Notes: generated from the letters alone by a model not told the origin. Shown: positions 15,339 through 24,476, counted from the stretch's first letter. The stretch is DNA of 64,000 bases from Sporolactobacillus shoreae (GCF_004684935.1 NZ_SRJD01000011.1:1-64000), one strand, 5' to 3'. A program made the numbers and translations.

Positions 15339-16273
15339 GCGGGCAGACTGTTTATTTTAACCATGATGCGGGCGTTGATGATCTCGTTTCGCTCTTTCTC
15401 CTGCTGCAGATGAGTAATGTCGCGTTGAGCGGTGTGTCGGTTATCCCCGCCGATGGTTATCTGACACCAGGAGTGCAGGCGAGCCGGAAGATCATTGATC
15501 GTTTCGGCAAGAAAAAGGTGGAGGTCGCGCGCTCAGATTCGCGTGGCCATAATTCGTTCCCGAAAGAATGGCGGATGCATCCTTTTTTTGTAGACGCGCT
15601 GCCTCTACTGAACGAATCGGGAAAGATAGAGGCACCGCTTGCATCATTACCTGCCCATCAGCATCTGATTCAAAAAGTCAGGCAACATTCCGGGAAAACG
15701 ACCTTACTTTGCACAGGTCCGCTGACTGATGTAGCGCGCGCTTTGGATGAGGCGCCGGATATTGAAGAAAAAATCGATTGTCTGGTATGGATGGGTGGAA
15801 CTTTGAATCCGGTCGGCAATGTGCAGGAGCCGGAGCACGACGGATCGGCGGAGTGGAATGCCTTCTGGGATCCGGAAGCGGTGGCGCGCGTCTGGCGGAG
15901 TACTGTTCCGATCAGGATGGTGGCACTGGAGAGCACACATCAGGTACCACTTACAGTGCCGGTGCGCAATCAATGGGCATCATTGAGGAGATACACCGGT
16001 CTGGACTTTATCGGCCAGTGCTATGCGGCGGTCCCTCCGCTTATTTCTTTTGAAACCAATTCCACTTACTTCCTATGGGATGTGCTGACAACCCTGTCTG
16101 TCGGGTTTCCGCAACTCGTTCGGGCAAGAACTGTCCGCACGGTTGTGCACACGGAAGAACCCCGCCAGGGAAAAATTGAAGAAGCTGATAATGGCCGACC
16201 GGTTGAGGTAGTTTACGATGTGCAAGCAGATGAGTTTTTTGCGAAAATGATTGAACTGGCAAAAAGAGCGTAA
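15335..16273 (+). CDS. Nucleoside hydrolase (IUNH family)
   Basis: Cleaves the N-glycosidic bond of a nucleoside to base and ribose. The 312 residues carry the family N-terminal calcium and base loop as FNHDAGVDDL: D11, D15 and D16 are kept, but the first Asp of the usual DxDxGxDD is Asn9. LLCTGPLTDVARAL and VWMGGTLNPVGN are the TGPLTN and MGG regions; SAEWNAFWDPEA is the NxxxDP-type loop. GTG 15335 overlaps the MazG stop by four bases and follows AGGAGGTG. The Asn9 change may alter rate or substrate. It sits 2.4 kb from a nucleoside importer. Confidence 0.88.
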   Translation: MSGQTVYFNHDAGVDDLVSLFLLLQMSNVALSGVSVIPADGYLTPGVQASRKIIDRFGKKKVEVARSDSRGHNSFPKEWRMHPFFVDALPLLNESGKIEAPLASLPAHQHLIQKVRQHSGKTTLLCTGPLTDVARALDEAPDIEEKIDCLVWMGGTLNPVGNVQEPEHDGSAEWNAFWDPEAVARVWRSTVPIRMVALESTHQVPLTVPVRNQWASLRRYTGLDFIGQCYAAVPPLISFETNSTYFLWDVLTTLSVGFPQLVRARTVRTVVHTEEPRQGKIEEADNGRPVEVVYDVQADEFFAKMIELAKRA

Positions 16274-16323
16274 AACCTTGGAGTAAGGCAGGAAGTTTCC
16301 GAGGAAAGGATGAATAGTAATAT

Positions 16324-17016
16324 ATGGGTTATCGAACAGCTTTATTTGATTTTGACGGCACTCTGGCCGACACGAAACAGTGCAGCATTGTCGCTACAAG
16401 AAAGACGTTTGAACATTTTGGATTTCAGGTTCCGACGGATGAACGAATCATGGCGGGCATGGGTATTCCGCTTGAAGTCGATCTGCCGAAAATGATTGGA
16501 CGCACTTTCTCAGAGCGTGTTCTGGATGAAATACTGGATGTATTTCGGAATTTCTACCAGGAGAGTGAGCAGGACACAATCCGCTCATTCCCGCATATTC
16601 CCGAAGTTCTGTCCGCACTGAAAAACAGCGGTGTAAGCATCGCTCTGGTGACGAGCAAAAGTGCGGCCGTTGCGAAGCGGAACGTCGGTCAGCTGCAGCT
16701 TGGCCGCTGGCTGGACACGATGGTTTGTTTTGGAGACAGTCAAACACTTCGGCCTAAACCGGCTCCCGACGGTGTGTATGCCGCACTGAAAAAACTTGGA
16801 GATCCGTCACCGGATGACTCTATTATGATTGGCGATGCGATTTATGACGTGCAGATGGGACAGGCCGCCGGAATAAGAACATGCGCCGTGACATGGGGAT
16901 CGGGTTCGGATGCAGAACTGAAAGCTGCAGATCCCGATTATCTGCTGGACCGGCCTGAAGAACTTGAAACGGTTATTCTGGAGGCAAAGTCAACAAGTAG
17001 AACCCTCCATTTTTAA
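16324..17016 (+). CDS. HAD-IA phosphatase, PpaX/Gph-like
   Basis: 230-residue phosphatase. Motif I FDFDGTLADT (8-17) with nucleophile Asp and acid Asp, motif II VTSKS (about 109), Lys in RPKPAPDG (motif III), and motif IV IGDAIYDVQMG. An alpha-helical cap lies between motifs I and II. The layout resembles PpaX and phosphoglycolate phosphatase. ATG 16324 is the first start after an in-frame stop; its ribosome site (GAGGAAAGG) is rather far upstream. It ends a run with MazG and nucleoside hydrolase. Substrate unknown: phosphoglycolate, PPi or a nucleotide are possible. Confidence 0.83.
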   Translation: MGYRTALFDFDGTLADTKQCSIVATRKTFEHFGFQVPTDERIMAGMGIPLEVDLPKMIGRTFSERVLDEILDVFRNFYQESEQDTIRSFPHIPEVLSALKNSGVSIALVTSKSAAVAKRNVGQLQLGRWLDTMVCFGDSQTLRPKPAPDGVYAALKKLGDPSPDDSIMIGDAIYDVQMGQAAGIRTCAVTWGSGSDAELKAADPDYLLDRPEELETVILEAKSTSRTLHF

Positions 17017-17053
17017 AAAAGGGCACAAAAAAATGGAAGCGGAGGCGATCAAC

Positions 17054-17455
17054 ATGGATAAAATCCGTACGGACATTCAATCAGAACATGAAAACACCAG
17101 TGGGCACTCATCTTTCGCAGGCAGTATTCTGAATGCTTTGAAGGATAAAGACGTGACAACGGTTTTCGGCGATCCAATTGTTTTGTCAGACAAAAAGGTT
17201 GTTCCGGTAGCCAGGTTACGGATAACCGGAGGCGGAGGCGGTGGGGCTTCCGGCGATCCTGGAGCCCCATCTGAGGATCCGGCAAGCGGTGGGGGCGGAG
17301 GCGGCTATCTTTCTGTCAGACCTCTCGGTGTTTTTGAAATTACTGATGACAAAACTCATTTTAAACCAGCGTACAATGCCACTCTTCTTGTGCTGATACT
17401 TTCAGTTTTCACTTTCGGGTTAGCGCTAATTTTAACAAAATCCCTAAAAAAATAA
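17054..17455 (+). CDS. GerW/YtfJ-like sporulation protein with C-terminal membrane anchor
   Basis: 133 residues from ATG 17054, which follows GGAGGCGA. The core TVFGDPIVLSDKKVVPVARL followed by a Gly-rich loop (RITGGGGGGASGD and SGGGGGGYLSVRPLG) matches the YtfJ/GerW domain, where B. subtilis YtfJ reads IIGDPVETPDGSVI and GGGSGGG. Unlike YtfJ it ends with a membrane helix (about 108-129) and a short basic tail. YtfJ is needed for normal germination; this paralogue may sit in a forespore membrane. The upstream phosphatase ends only 37 bp away, so co-transcription is likely. Confidence 0.75.
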   Translation: MDKIRTDIQSEHENTSGHSSFAGSILNALKDKDVTTVFGDPIVLSDKKVVPVARLRITGGGGGGASGDPGAPSEDPASGGGGGGYLSVRPLGVFEITDDKTHFKPAYNATLLVLILSVFTFGLALILTKSLKK

Positions 17456-17465
17456 TAATAAAAAG

Positions 17466-17498
17466 GATTGGGCACAAACAATGCCCAGTCTTTTTTTT
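17466..17498 (+). terminator. Intrinsic terminator
   Basis: GATTGGGCA (17466-17474) pairs with TGCCCAGTC (17482-17490), followed by eight T. Confidence 0.88.
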
Positions 17499-17688
17499 GG
17501 TTCGAGGAACGCCGTTGATCCAGTACGCAAGTTTAGATATTTCGCGGTAAAATATGAACTGCGAAAAGCAGCCAAATTCCTTTTGTTCAAGATACGATGT
17601 GGATAGTAAACGATGGAACCCGCTGGCTTTGTCCAAAAGCAGAAAAGTCTTGATCGTGAATGGGTAGACTTGTTCTGAATATTTAGTT

Positions 17689-17802
17689 TTGTTGATTCTC
17701 CTTTCATTTTTATTGATAAAGTGTCTATTTTCATCGATAGATGATAGATCTTTATTGATGGCACTCAATTTTTTATTGATTTTGATTCCAAGTTCGTTGA
17801 TA
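17689..17802. repeat. 21-bp-period mini-array 2 (core TTATTGAT)
   Basis: Six copies of T-[T/C]-[A/G]-T-[T/C]-GAT end at 17696, 17717, 17738, 17759, 17780 and 17801, again exactly 21 bp apart with unrelated 13-bp fillers. Core changes are transitions only. It lies between the GerW-like gene and the convergent Lin0512-type gene. The rest of 17499-17923 shows no gene; open frames across the array lack start sites. Confidence 0.87.
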
Positions 17803-17923
17803 GGGCTCTCTGAATGGACAGAATCGTAGTTCCAGTCACCCTACTTCCCTAGTTAGACCCGTCTCTGACTCCTAAAGAAGCAATGTTTTATTACGCAGTT
17901 CCCGCCAACCATGCAAGAAAAAC

Positions 17924-18283
17924 TCAGTATCCCACCTCAACAGAAGCGTTAACAATGTACATCAAATCATTTTTGTCGTTTTTATCCTTAAGGAAAATTC
18001 CGCTTGGGGTGGCCATTCCCCCATCCATAACAATCACAGTAACTGTTCCATAAGGTATTTCAGCTTTCACCCGGTCAAGATCGAGCGATTTTTTGTCGAG
18101 GGGGACCGCAAGCCTGATCGTGACTTCCATGTTATTCAGATCATGATCAGGAAGAAGATCGGTAATTCCGGGCATCGAATTTTTATGAATGGCGTCGACC
18201 ACTGCGCGGACAGCCGCGGTCGTTACATCTTGGCCGTGTACATCGACACCGACGCCTGTTTCAATAAAAAGCAGATGATTCAT
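17924..18283 (-). CDS. Lin0512-family protein
   Basis: 119 residues matching the Lin0512 family (ring-shaped oligomers of unknown function, known from Listeria and relatives): LLFIETGVGVDVHGQDVTTAA, then AIHKNSMPG and a C-terminal IVNASVEVGY. ATG 18283 has GGGGAACG upstream; a longer reading from 18325 lacks a site. It is single, convergent with the GerW-like gene. No catalytic motif is assigned in the family, so function is open. Confidence 0.78.
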   Translation of the reverse strand: MNHLLFIETGVGVDVHGQDVTTAAVRAVVDAIHKNSMPGITDLLPDHDLNNMEVTIRLAVPLDKKSLDLDRVKAEIPYGTVTVIVMDGGMATPSGIFLKDKNDKNDLMYIVNASVEVGY

Positions 18284-18325
18284 GATACGTTCCCCGCTTT
18301 CAATTTTAATAATAGAGGTTTTCAA

Positions 18326-18746
18326 AAGGTCACCGAATGATCAGCGACGAATCTCTTCATTGGCTTGCTTCTCCTTCATCACCTTTTTGAACAGACTCTA
18401 ATAGTATAACATTCCGCAGTTTCAGGAGAAAAAATCAATATGTCAGATAATCCGACACATTTCCCCATCAAAACCAGAAAAGATATAGAATTTATACGAG
18501 CATTAGTTGGTCACCGCAATTAATATAAAAGAACTTTCTCTTTCGGTCTTTGAATTTGTGCATATTGCTGATTTTATATACATATGTAAGAGTTTTCAGA
18601 GTTTTCGCTTCCTAAAGACGAACATTTTTTGACCAAGTTCGCTAAATTTACGTTTTTTTTGTACAATTTCATATTTATTTTTTTTTTAGGATAGGCTATA
18701 GTTAAATCTGTGAGATGTGACATTAAGAATAACAGGGGGTTTTTTT
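18326..18746. other. 420-bp AT-rich region without a gene
   Basis: Separates the Lin0512-type gene from the nucleoside importer. A TATAGT box at 18697-18702 with no good -35 is a possible start for nupN. I looked for a purine riboswitch here and found none of its conserved loops. Confidence 0.5.
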
Positions 18747-19829
18747 GTGCTTAAAAAGAGAATAGCAATTCTCGTCGCATGCGTCGTAGTTCTCGCAACA
18801 GTTCTTACAGGTTGCGGCAGCAGCAACACTTCCGGTTCATCTACCAAGACGACAGCATTTAAGGCCGGCATGGTAACGGACACAGGCGGCGTTGACGACA
18901 AGTCATTCAACCAGTCTTCCTGGGAAGGCCTTCAGAAATTCGGCAAGGATAATAATCTTAAAATCGGGACAGACGTGAAATACCTTCAGTCAACCCAGGC
19001 TTCTGACTATTCTCCGAACCTGAACCAGCTCGTTCATCAGAATTACAATGTCGTTTTTGGTATTGGATTCCTGATGCAGAACGATGTTCAGAAAATTGCC
19101 GAACAGAATCCTAATGCTAAACTCGGAATTATCGATGCTGTTGCTGTTGACAAAAACAACAAGCCGCTGAAAAACGTAGCCAGCATGACATTCAAAGAAG
19201 AACAGGGTTCATTCCTTGTCGGTGTTGTTGCCGGTCTGACAACGAAAACGAACAAAATCGGATTTGTCGGCGGTATCAATTCAGCTCTGATCAAAAAATT
19301 TGAAAATGGATTCAAAGCCGGTGTCAAAACAGTCAATCCGAAAGCACAGATCTATGTACAGTATGCCGGTGCCTTCAACGCTCCGGACAAAGGACAGGCC
19401 ATTGCTTCAACATTCTATACACAGGGCGCTGACATCATCTATGCAGCGGCCGGCGATACAGGAAACGGTGTCTTCACTGAAGCAAAGAACCGCGCAAAGA
19501 CAGGCAAGAAAGTCTGGGTTATCGGTGTTGACAAAGATCAGTATGCTCAGGGACTTCCTGAAAATGTCACTCTGACTTCAATGGTTAAGCGCGTTGACAA
19601 GGCAATTTATGATGTTGCAGCAAAGACAAAAGCAGGGAAATTCCCAGGCGGCCAGGTGCTTCAGTACGGTCTGGAACAGAATGGTGTCGGCATTGCTCCG
19701 ACAACAAAGAACGTTTCTAAGAAAGCACTTGACGCAGTAAACAGCTACAAACAGAAAATTGTTGCCGGCAGCATTAAGGTGCCGCAGACAGACGCTGAAT
19801 ATAAGTCTTTTCTTTCTACACTGAAATAA
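18747..19829 (+). CDS. nupN: BMP-family nucleoside-binding lipoprotein
   Basis: Extracellular binding component of a nucleoside importer. From GTG 18747 (AGGGGG 8 bp upstream) the 360-residue protein has a lipoprotein signal with lipobox LTG-C, Cys23, a Ser/Thr linker and one BMP (Med/TmpC-like) domain: AGMVTDTGGVDDKSFNQSSW is the diagnostic N-terminal strand-loop, ASTFYTQGADIIYAAAGDTG and WVIGVDKDQYAQG are ligand-cleft segments. With the three genes behind it, it reproduces B. subtilis nupNOPQ (yufNOPQ), a guanosine-type transporter; exact ligand is inferred. Confidence 0.92.
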   Translation: MLKKRIAILVACVVVLATVLTGCGSSNTSGSSTKTTAFKAGMVTDTGGVDDKSFNQSSWEGLQKFGKDNNLKIGTDVKYLQSTQASDYSPNLNQLVHQNYNVVFGIGFLMQNDVQKIAEQNPNAKLGIIDAVAVDKNNKPLKNVASMTFKEEQGSFLVGVVAGLTTKTNKIGFVGGINSALIKKFENGFKAGVKTVNPKAQIYVQYAGAFNAPDKGQAIASTFYTQGADIIYAAAGDTGNGVFTEAKNRAKTGKKVWVIGVDKDQYAQGLPENVTLTSMVKRVDKAIYDVAAKTKAGKFPGGQVLQYGLEQNGVGIAPTTKNVSKKALDAVNSYKQKIVAGSIKVPQTDAEYKSFLSTLK

Positions 19830-19840
19830 AAATTTTTCCT

Positions 19841-19874
19841 GATGGATGGGGTGGGTCTATGCGCTCCATCCATC
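19841..19874 (+). other. 3' hairpin after nupN
   Basis: GATGGATGG (19841-19849) pairs with CCATCCATC (19866-19874). No U-run follows, so it is better suited to protecting the binding-protein mRNA or pausing than to termination; the ATPase gene follows in the same direction. Confidence 0.55.
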
Positions 19875-20085
19875 ATTATTAATATGAAATTATGCTAAAT
19901 AATGGATACAGGTTCTCCAGTCATCTGTTTTTTGTTATTCTGTTACATAGAATGAAAGATTTCATGTAAGGAACACACGAATTTATTCCATTGACTGTTC
20001 ACGGAAGATGACAGCTCGGAACGGCTGCTCTGTCGATCCGTCTAACAATAAAGATCAACAACACCCGGGATGGGAGATAAAAGGC

Positions 20086-21609
20086 ATGGCCTACGCGATT
20101 GAAATGAGACATATCCGGAAAGCATTTCCGGGCATTGTTGCCAATGACGATATAACCCTCCAAGTTAATGAGGGTGAGATACACGCCCTTTTCGGAGAGA
20201 ACGGAGCCGGCAAATCAACGCTGATGAATATCCTCTTTGGTCTCTATCAGCCTGATGAAGGCGAGATATTAGTGCATGGGAAAAAAGCGAAGATCACAGA
20301 TCCCAACGATGCAAACAACTTGGGAATTGGCATGGTTCACCAGCATTTTATGCTGATTGAAAAATTCACTGTGGCTGAAAACATTATTCTTGGCAGAGAA
20401 CCCAGGATCCATGGCAGGCTGGACATGAACAAGGCTGTGAAAATTGTCCGCAATCTGTCGGAAAAATATGGACTTGATGTGAATCCTCTGGAAAAGGTTG
20501 AAAATATTACTGTAGGCATGCAGCAGCGTGTCGAAATTCTGAAAACTTTGTATCGCGGTTCCGATATTCTGATTTTTGACGAACCGACCGCCGTACTAAC
20601 ACCGATTGAGATTCAGGAACTGATTGAAATCATGAAACGGCTGGTTAGCGAGGGCAAGTCCATCATCCTGATCACACATAAGCTTAAGGAAATCTTTGAA
20701 GCGTGTGACAGAGTGACCGTCATCCGGCGCGGAAAAGTCATTGATTCCCTCAGCCTGGGCGAGACGAATCCTGATGAGCTGGCCAATATGATGGTTGGGC
20801 GCCAGGTCAATACCCAGATCAATGATGAACCTTATGAACCCAAAGAAAAAATTCTTGATGTCCAAAATCTGACTGTGCTGGACTCGAGAAAAGTCAAAGC
20901 TGTGAATGATCTGAGCCTGACGGTGCATGGCGGAGAGATTCTTGGCGTGGCCGGTGTGGACGGCAACGGACAAACTGAACTGATCGAAGCGATTTCCGGC
21001 ATGAGAAAGGTGAAATCCGGTATCATTGAGATCGACGGTCGTGATATGACCAACCACAGGACAAGAAAAATAACTGAAGCCGGATTGGGCTATATACCTG
21101 AGGACCGGCAGAAGCATGGACTCGTACTTGATTTTACCGTTGGCGAAAATCTTGTGCTTCAGACTTACTATCAGAAGCCATACGCGAAAGCGGGAATCTT
21201 AAACCAGAAAGTGATTTCAAAAAAAGCCAGACAGCTGATCGAAGAATATGATGTGAGAACGCCCGGGGAAAGAACACTGGCACGTTCTCTTTCAGGAGGC
21301 AACCAGCAGAAGGTTATTGTTGCCCGTGAAGTGGACAGGAGTCCGAAACTTCTTGTCGCAGCGCAACCGACACGCGGCCTGGATATCGGTGCAATTGAAT
21401 TTATCCATGGGAAGCTGCTTGAAGAAAAGAAAAAAGGCAAAGCCATACTGCTTGTTTCTTTTGAACTGGATGAAATTTTGCATTTAGCCGACCGCATTGC
21501 GGTGATTTATGAAGGGCACATCATCGATATTGTCAATCCAAAAGAAACGAGTGAACATGAGTTGGGTCTGCTGATGGCCGGCCATAAAAAGGAGGAGAGC
21601 CGGGAATGA
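20086..21609 (+). CDS. nupO: Nucleoside ABC transporter, two-domain ATPase
   Basis: 508 residues with two fused ABC domains, as in sugar (RbsA-like) and nucleoside importers. First half: Walker A GENGAGKST, signature-like NITVGMQQRVEI, Walker B LIFDEPTAVLTP, switch His in ILITHKL. Second half: degenerate Walker A GVDGNGQTE, signature LSGGNQQK, and AAQPTRGLD where the Walker B Glu is replaced, as usual in this class. ATG 20086 has GGGAG about 10 bp upstream. The stop overlaps the next start. Confidence 0.93.
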   Translation: MAYAIEMRHIRKAFPGIVANDDITLQVNEGEIHALFGENGAGKSTLMNILFGLYQPDEGEILVHGKKAKITDPNDANNLGIGMVHQHFMLIEKFTVAENIILGREPRIHGRLDMNKAVKIVRNLSEKYGLDVNPLEKVENITVGMQQRVEILKTLYRGSDILIFDEPTAVLTPIEIQELIEIMKRLVSEGKSIILITHKLKEIFEACDRVTVIRRGKVIDSLSLGETNPDELANMMVGRQVNTQINDEPYEPKEKILDVQNLTVLDSRKVKAVNDLSLTVHGGEILGVAGVDGNGQTELIEAISGMRKVKSGIIEIDGRDMTNHRTRKITEAGLGYIPEDRQKHGLVLDFTVGENLVLQTYYQKPYAKAGILNQKVISKKARQLIEEYDVRTPGERTLARSLSGGNQQKVIVAREVDRSPKLLVAAQPTRGLDIGAIEFIHGKLLEEKKKGKAILLVSFELDEILHLADRIAVIYEGHIIDIVNPKETSEHELGLLMAGHKKEESRE

Positions 21610-22670
21610 GCGGGCTATTGAAAAAAGTTAACTGGATGACACTCGTCGTCCCTCTTGTATCAGTTTTTCTGGGCCTTCTTTGCGGGGCCCTCATCATGCT
21701 GGCCGGCGGATATAATCCGCTTCTGGCTTATGGGTCTATCATTCAATCCATTTTTCTTCAGCCTTATTATGCCGGAGAAACGATTCGGGCAATGATTCCT
21801 CTGGTTCTCGCCGGGCTGGCCGTTGCTTTTGCTTTCAGGACAGGCCTTTTCAACATTGGCGTTGAAGGACAGCTGATGGCCGGATGGCTGGCCTCTGTCG
21901 CCTGCGCGATTGAACTGGACGGGCTTCCGAGAATTATTCTGCTTCCACTATCCATAATTGCCGGTGCAGTCGTCGGTGGTTTGTGGGGCTATCTTCCGGG
22001 TTTACTGAAAGCGCGATTTAAAGTTCATGAGGTTATTTCAACAATCATGATGAACTATATATCTCTCTATGCGACAGCTTACATTATAAAAAACTTTCTT
22101 TACACGGAAGGCGAACGGACGCCCACAATCCCGGCTTCGGCTTCGCTTGCATCCAATTTTCTTGCTAATATTACGCAAGGCTCCCGGCTTCACTGGGGCT
22201 TTATCGTCGCTATTATTGGTGTTATATTGATGTGGCTTATTTTATGGAAGACAACCATGGGCTATGAACTCCGATCTGTCGGATTCAGTCCGGACGCATC
22301 AAAATATGCGGGAATGAACGTCGGTCGAAATATTATTTTGTCGATGGCCATCTCAGGTGCGTTTGCAGGTCTTGCAGGAGCAATGGAAGGCCTTGGAACA
22401 TACCAGTATATGACCATCAATTCGGCGTTTACCGGGATTGGTTTTAACGGAATCGCCGTTGCGCTTCTCGGCATGAATACACCTGTCGGCGTTGTTCTGG
22501 CAGCCGCACTTTTTGCCGGCCTCCAGACCGGCGGCCTGACGATGCAGTCAGTCGCTGGCGTTCCTGTAGAATTGATTCAGATTGTCATCGCACTTATTAT
22601 TTTCTTTATCGGATCGAGCTATGTTATTAAATGGGCATTGCTTCGCTTTTCCGGAAGGGGGCGTAATTAA
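21606..22670 (+). CDS. nupP: Nucleoside ABC transporter, permease 1
   Basis: 354-residue membrane protein of the BPD_transp_2 (branched-chain/ribose/nucleoside) class, about 8-10 TM helices. TGLFNIGVEGQLMAGW and LRSVGFSPDASKYAGMNV are the signature loops, the latter being the ATPase contact. Start ATG 21606 overlaps the nupO stop (ATGA) and follows GGAGGAG. Pairs with the next permease to form a heterodimeric channel. Confidence 0.92.
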   Translation: MSGLLKKVNWMTLVVPLVSVFLGLLCGALIMLAGGYNPLLAYGSIIQSIFLQPYYAGETIRAMIPLVLAGLAVAFAFRTGLFNIGVEGQLMAGWLASVACAIELDGLPRIILLPLSIIAGAVVGGLWGYLPGLLKARFKVHEVISTIMMNYISLYATAYIIKNFLYTEGERTPTIPASASLASNFLANITQGSRLHWGFIVAIIGVILMWLILWKTTMGYELRSVGFSPDASKYAGMNVGRNIILSMAISGAFAGLAGAMEGLGTYQYMTINSAFTGIGFNGIAVALLGMNTPVGVVLAAALFAGLQTGGLTMQSVAGVPVELIQIVIALIIFFIGSSYVIKWALLRFSGRGRN

Positions 22671-23635
22671 TGAGCTTTTATGAGGTACTCACGATTATTA
22701 TTCCTTCGACTCTTCTAACGGCCGCGCCGCTGATTTTCACATCTCTTGGCGGTGTGTTTTCCGAAAAGTCCGGGGTTGTGAATATTGGCCTGGAAGGGCT
22801 GATGTGGGTGGGCGCTTTTACCGGAGCTGTCGCTACGCTAACACTTGAACATGCCGGGATGGGCCAGGCGTCGCCGTGGATCGCTATATTGATTGCCGGC
22901 GTCGCCGGCGGTATATTTTCATTGATTCATGCCGTGGTGTCCATATCATTCAGGGCGGATCAGACAGTCAGCGGTGTGGCGCTCAACTTTCTGGCTTCCG
23001 GGCTGACAATCTACCTGGTCAAAATGATTTATAATGGTCAGGGTCAGACACCGTACATTACGAACAATATTGATAAAATCAGTATTCCTGTGCTGCATAA
23101 TATTCCCATTATCGGTCCGATCTTCTTCCAGCAGGTAACATACACTTCTTATATTGCGATTCTCGCGTCCTTTGCAGTTTGGTATCTATTGTTTAAGACG
23201 CCTTTCGGGCTCAGGCTGCGCGCGGTGGGTGAACATCCGGCGGCTGCGGACACTCTCGGGATCAGCGTGATCAAAATGCGCTATATCGGCGTTATTCTAA
23301 GCGGTGTGTTTGGTGGCATCGGTGGAGCGGTTTACTTGGTGACCATCACTTCAAACTTTAATATTTCAACAATCGCAGGTCAGGGCTTCCTGGCACTTGC
23401 TGCCATGATTTTCGGAAAATGGCATCCGATCGGAGCGATGCTGGGTTCTCTTTTCTTCGGATTTGCCCAGGCACTTAGTATTACAAGCCAGCAGATCCCG
23501 TACCTTGACCGGCTTCCATCAGTCATCATGCTGATTGCACCCTATGTGCTGACCTTGATTGTCCTGACAGGTTTTGTCGGACGAGCGGAGGCTCCGAAGG
23601 CTGATGGCGTTCCATATATTAAAGGACAAAGGTAA
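22670..23635 (+). CDS. nupQ: Nucleoside ABC transporter, permease 2
   Basis: 321 residues, same superfamily as the preceding gene but shorter; KSGVVNIGLEGLMWVGAF and LRAVGEHPAAADTLGI are the matching loops. ATG 22670 overlaps the last base of the preceding TAA (TAATG), with GGAAGGGGG upstream, so translation is coupled. It ends the nupNOPQ unit before a terminator. Confidence 0.92.
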   Translation: MSFYEVLTIIIPSTLLTAAPLIFTSLGGVFSEKSGVVNIGLEGLMWVGAFTGAVATLTLEHAGMGQASPWIAILIAGVAGGIFSLIHAVVSISFRADQTVSGVALNFLASGLTIYLVKMIYNGQGQTPYITNNIDKISIPVLHNIPIIGPIFFQQVTYTSYIAILASFAVWYLLFKTPFGLRLRAVGEHPAAADTLGISVIKMRYIGVILSGVFGGIGGAVYLVTITSNFNISTIAGQGFLALAAMIFGKWHPIGAMLGSLFFGFAQALSITSQQIPYLDRLPSVIMLIAPYVLTLIVLTGFVGRAEAPKADGVPYIKGQR

Positions 23636-23654
23636 CACTCCGATGTTATTAAAA

Positions 23655-23695
23655 GTCGCTGTCTGAGAGAATTGAATCAGGCAGCGTCTTTTTTT
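23655..23695 (+). terminator. Intrinsic terminator after nupQ
   Basis: CGCTGTCTGA (23657-23666) pairs with TCAGGCAGCG (23677-23686), then TCTTTTTTT. Confidence 0.85.
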
Positions 23696-23819
23696 AATTA
23701 TTCGTCATGCGATTTGCACAAATAATGACAAAAATTCGTTTTTTGTCAGGGCATAATCCTTCTTTTTTCGCTATAATGAATTTACGCAGCTTTTTGAATC
23801 AACAGATGGAGGATGAGTT

Positions 23820-24416
23820 ATGACAGCAATATGCCTGGTCAGGCATGGTGAAACAGATTGGAACGCGATGGGAAAGCTTCAGGGACGTGAAGATGTTCCG
23901 TTGAACAACCGGGGCGAAGAACAGGCAATAATGGTCGGCCGTTATTTGAAAAATACAGAATTTGCGGCGATTTACGCCAGTCCTCTTCTGCGTGCCAAAG
24001 AAACGGCAATGATCTGCAACCATTTTGTCGGTCATCTTCCCCTTTATATCAGCAGTGATTTTATTGAAAAAGACTATGGTCAGGCTTCGGGAATGACGGT
24101 GGTGGAGCGGGACAAACATTTCCCGGACGGGGATATTCCGGATCTGGAATCCTTCGATCACATCTGTAAGCGGGCTACAGAAGGTATTGAGACGATCAGA
24201 GGCCAATTTCCCGATGAAAATGTACTGCTTGTCGCGCATGGAGGACTGATCAACGTGATTCTGGCAATCCTGTCGGATGGAAAGATCGGCACTGGGAAAA
24301 CCAAACTTTTTAACACGTGTATCAGTCATATTGTGTCTGCGGGAAATTCGTGGAAAATTATTGACTATAACAAAATTGACCACTTGAAAAGTTTTGGAAA
24401 GGTAACCAGCATCTGA
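23820..24416 (+). CDS. Histidine phosphatase family protein (PhoE/GpmB-like)
   Basis: 198 residues, one branch-2 phosphoglycerate-mutase fold. The phospho-accepting His is in VRHGE (about 7-11), with Arg in SPLLRAKET and the second catalytic His in VAHGG (near 140). The size and sequence fit broad-specificity phosphatases such as PhoE, or alpha-ribazole phosphatase (CobC); no cobalamin genes are nearby. ATG 23820 has GGAGGATG upstream. A TATAAT at 23772 may be its promoter. Confidence 0.82.
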   Translation: MTAICLVRHGETDWNAMGKLQGREDVPLNNRGEEQAIMVGRYLKNTEFAAIYASPLLRAKETAMICNHFVGHLPLYISSDFIEKDYGQASGMTVVERDKHFPDGDIPDLESFDHICKRATEGIETIRGQFPDENVLLVAHGGLINVILAILSDGKIGTGKTKLFNTCISHIVSAGNSWKIIDYNKIDHLKSFGKVTSI

Positions 24417-24434
24417 TGCGGCCGGCAAAATAAA

Positions 24435-24456
24435 AAAGAGCGACGGATCGCTCTTT
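24435..24456. terminator. Bidirectional terminator between phosphatase and tRNA
   Basis: AAAGAGCG / CGCTCTTT around ACGGAT; A-run on the left gives a good U-tail for the minus-strand tRNA transcript. Confidence 0.75.
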
Positions 24457-24476
24457 CAAGGATATTGATTCACTTA

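Noticed and set aside
18694-18710. Third MITE end (GGCTATAGTTAAATCTG)
   Set aside because: Similarity stops after about 16 bp and there is no matching second end; it is better explained as the -10 region of nupN.
18326-18746. Purine riboswitch before the nucleoside importer
   Set aside because: None of the conserved loop sequences (J2/3 TTTCTACC type, L3 CCGTAAA) is present.
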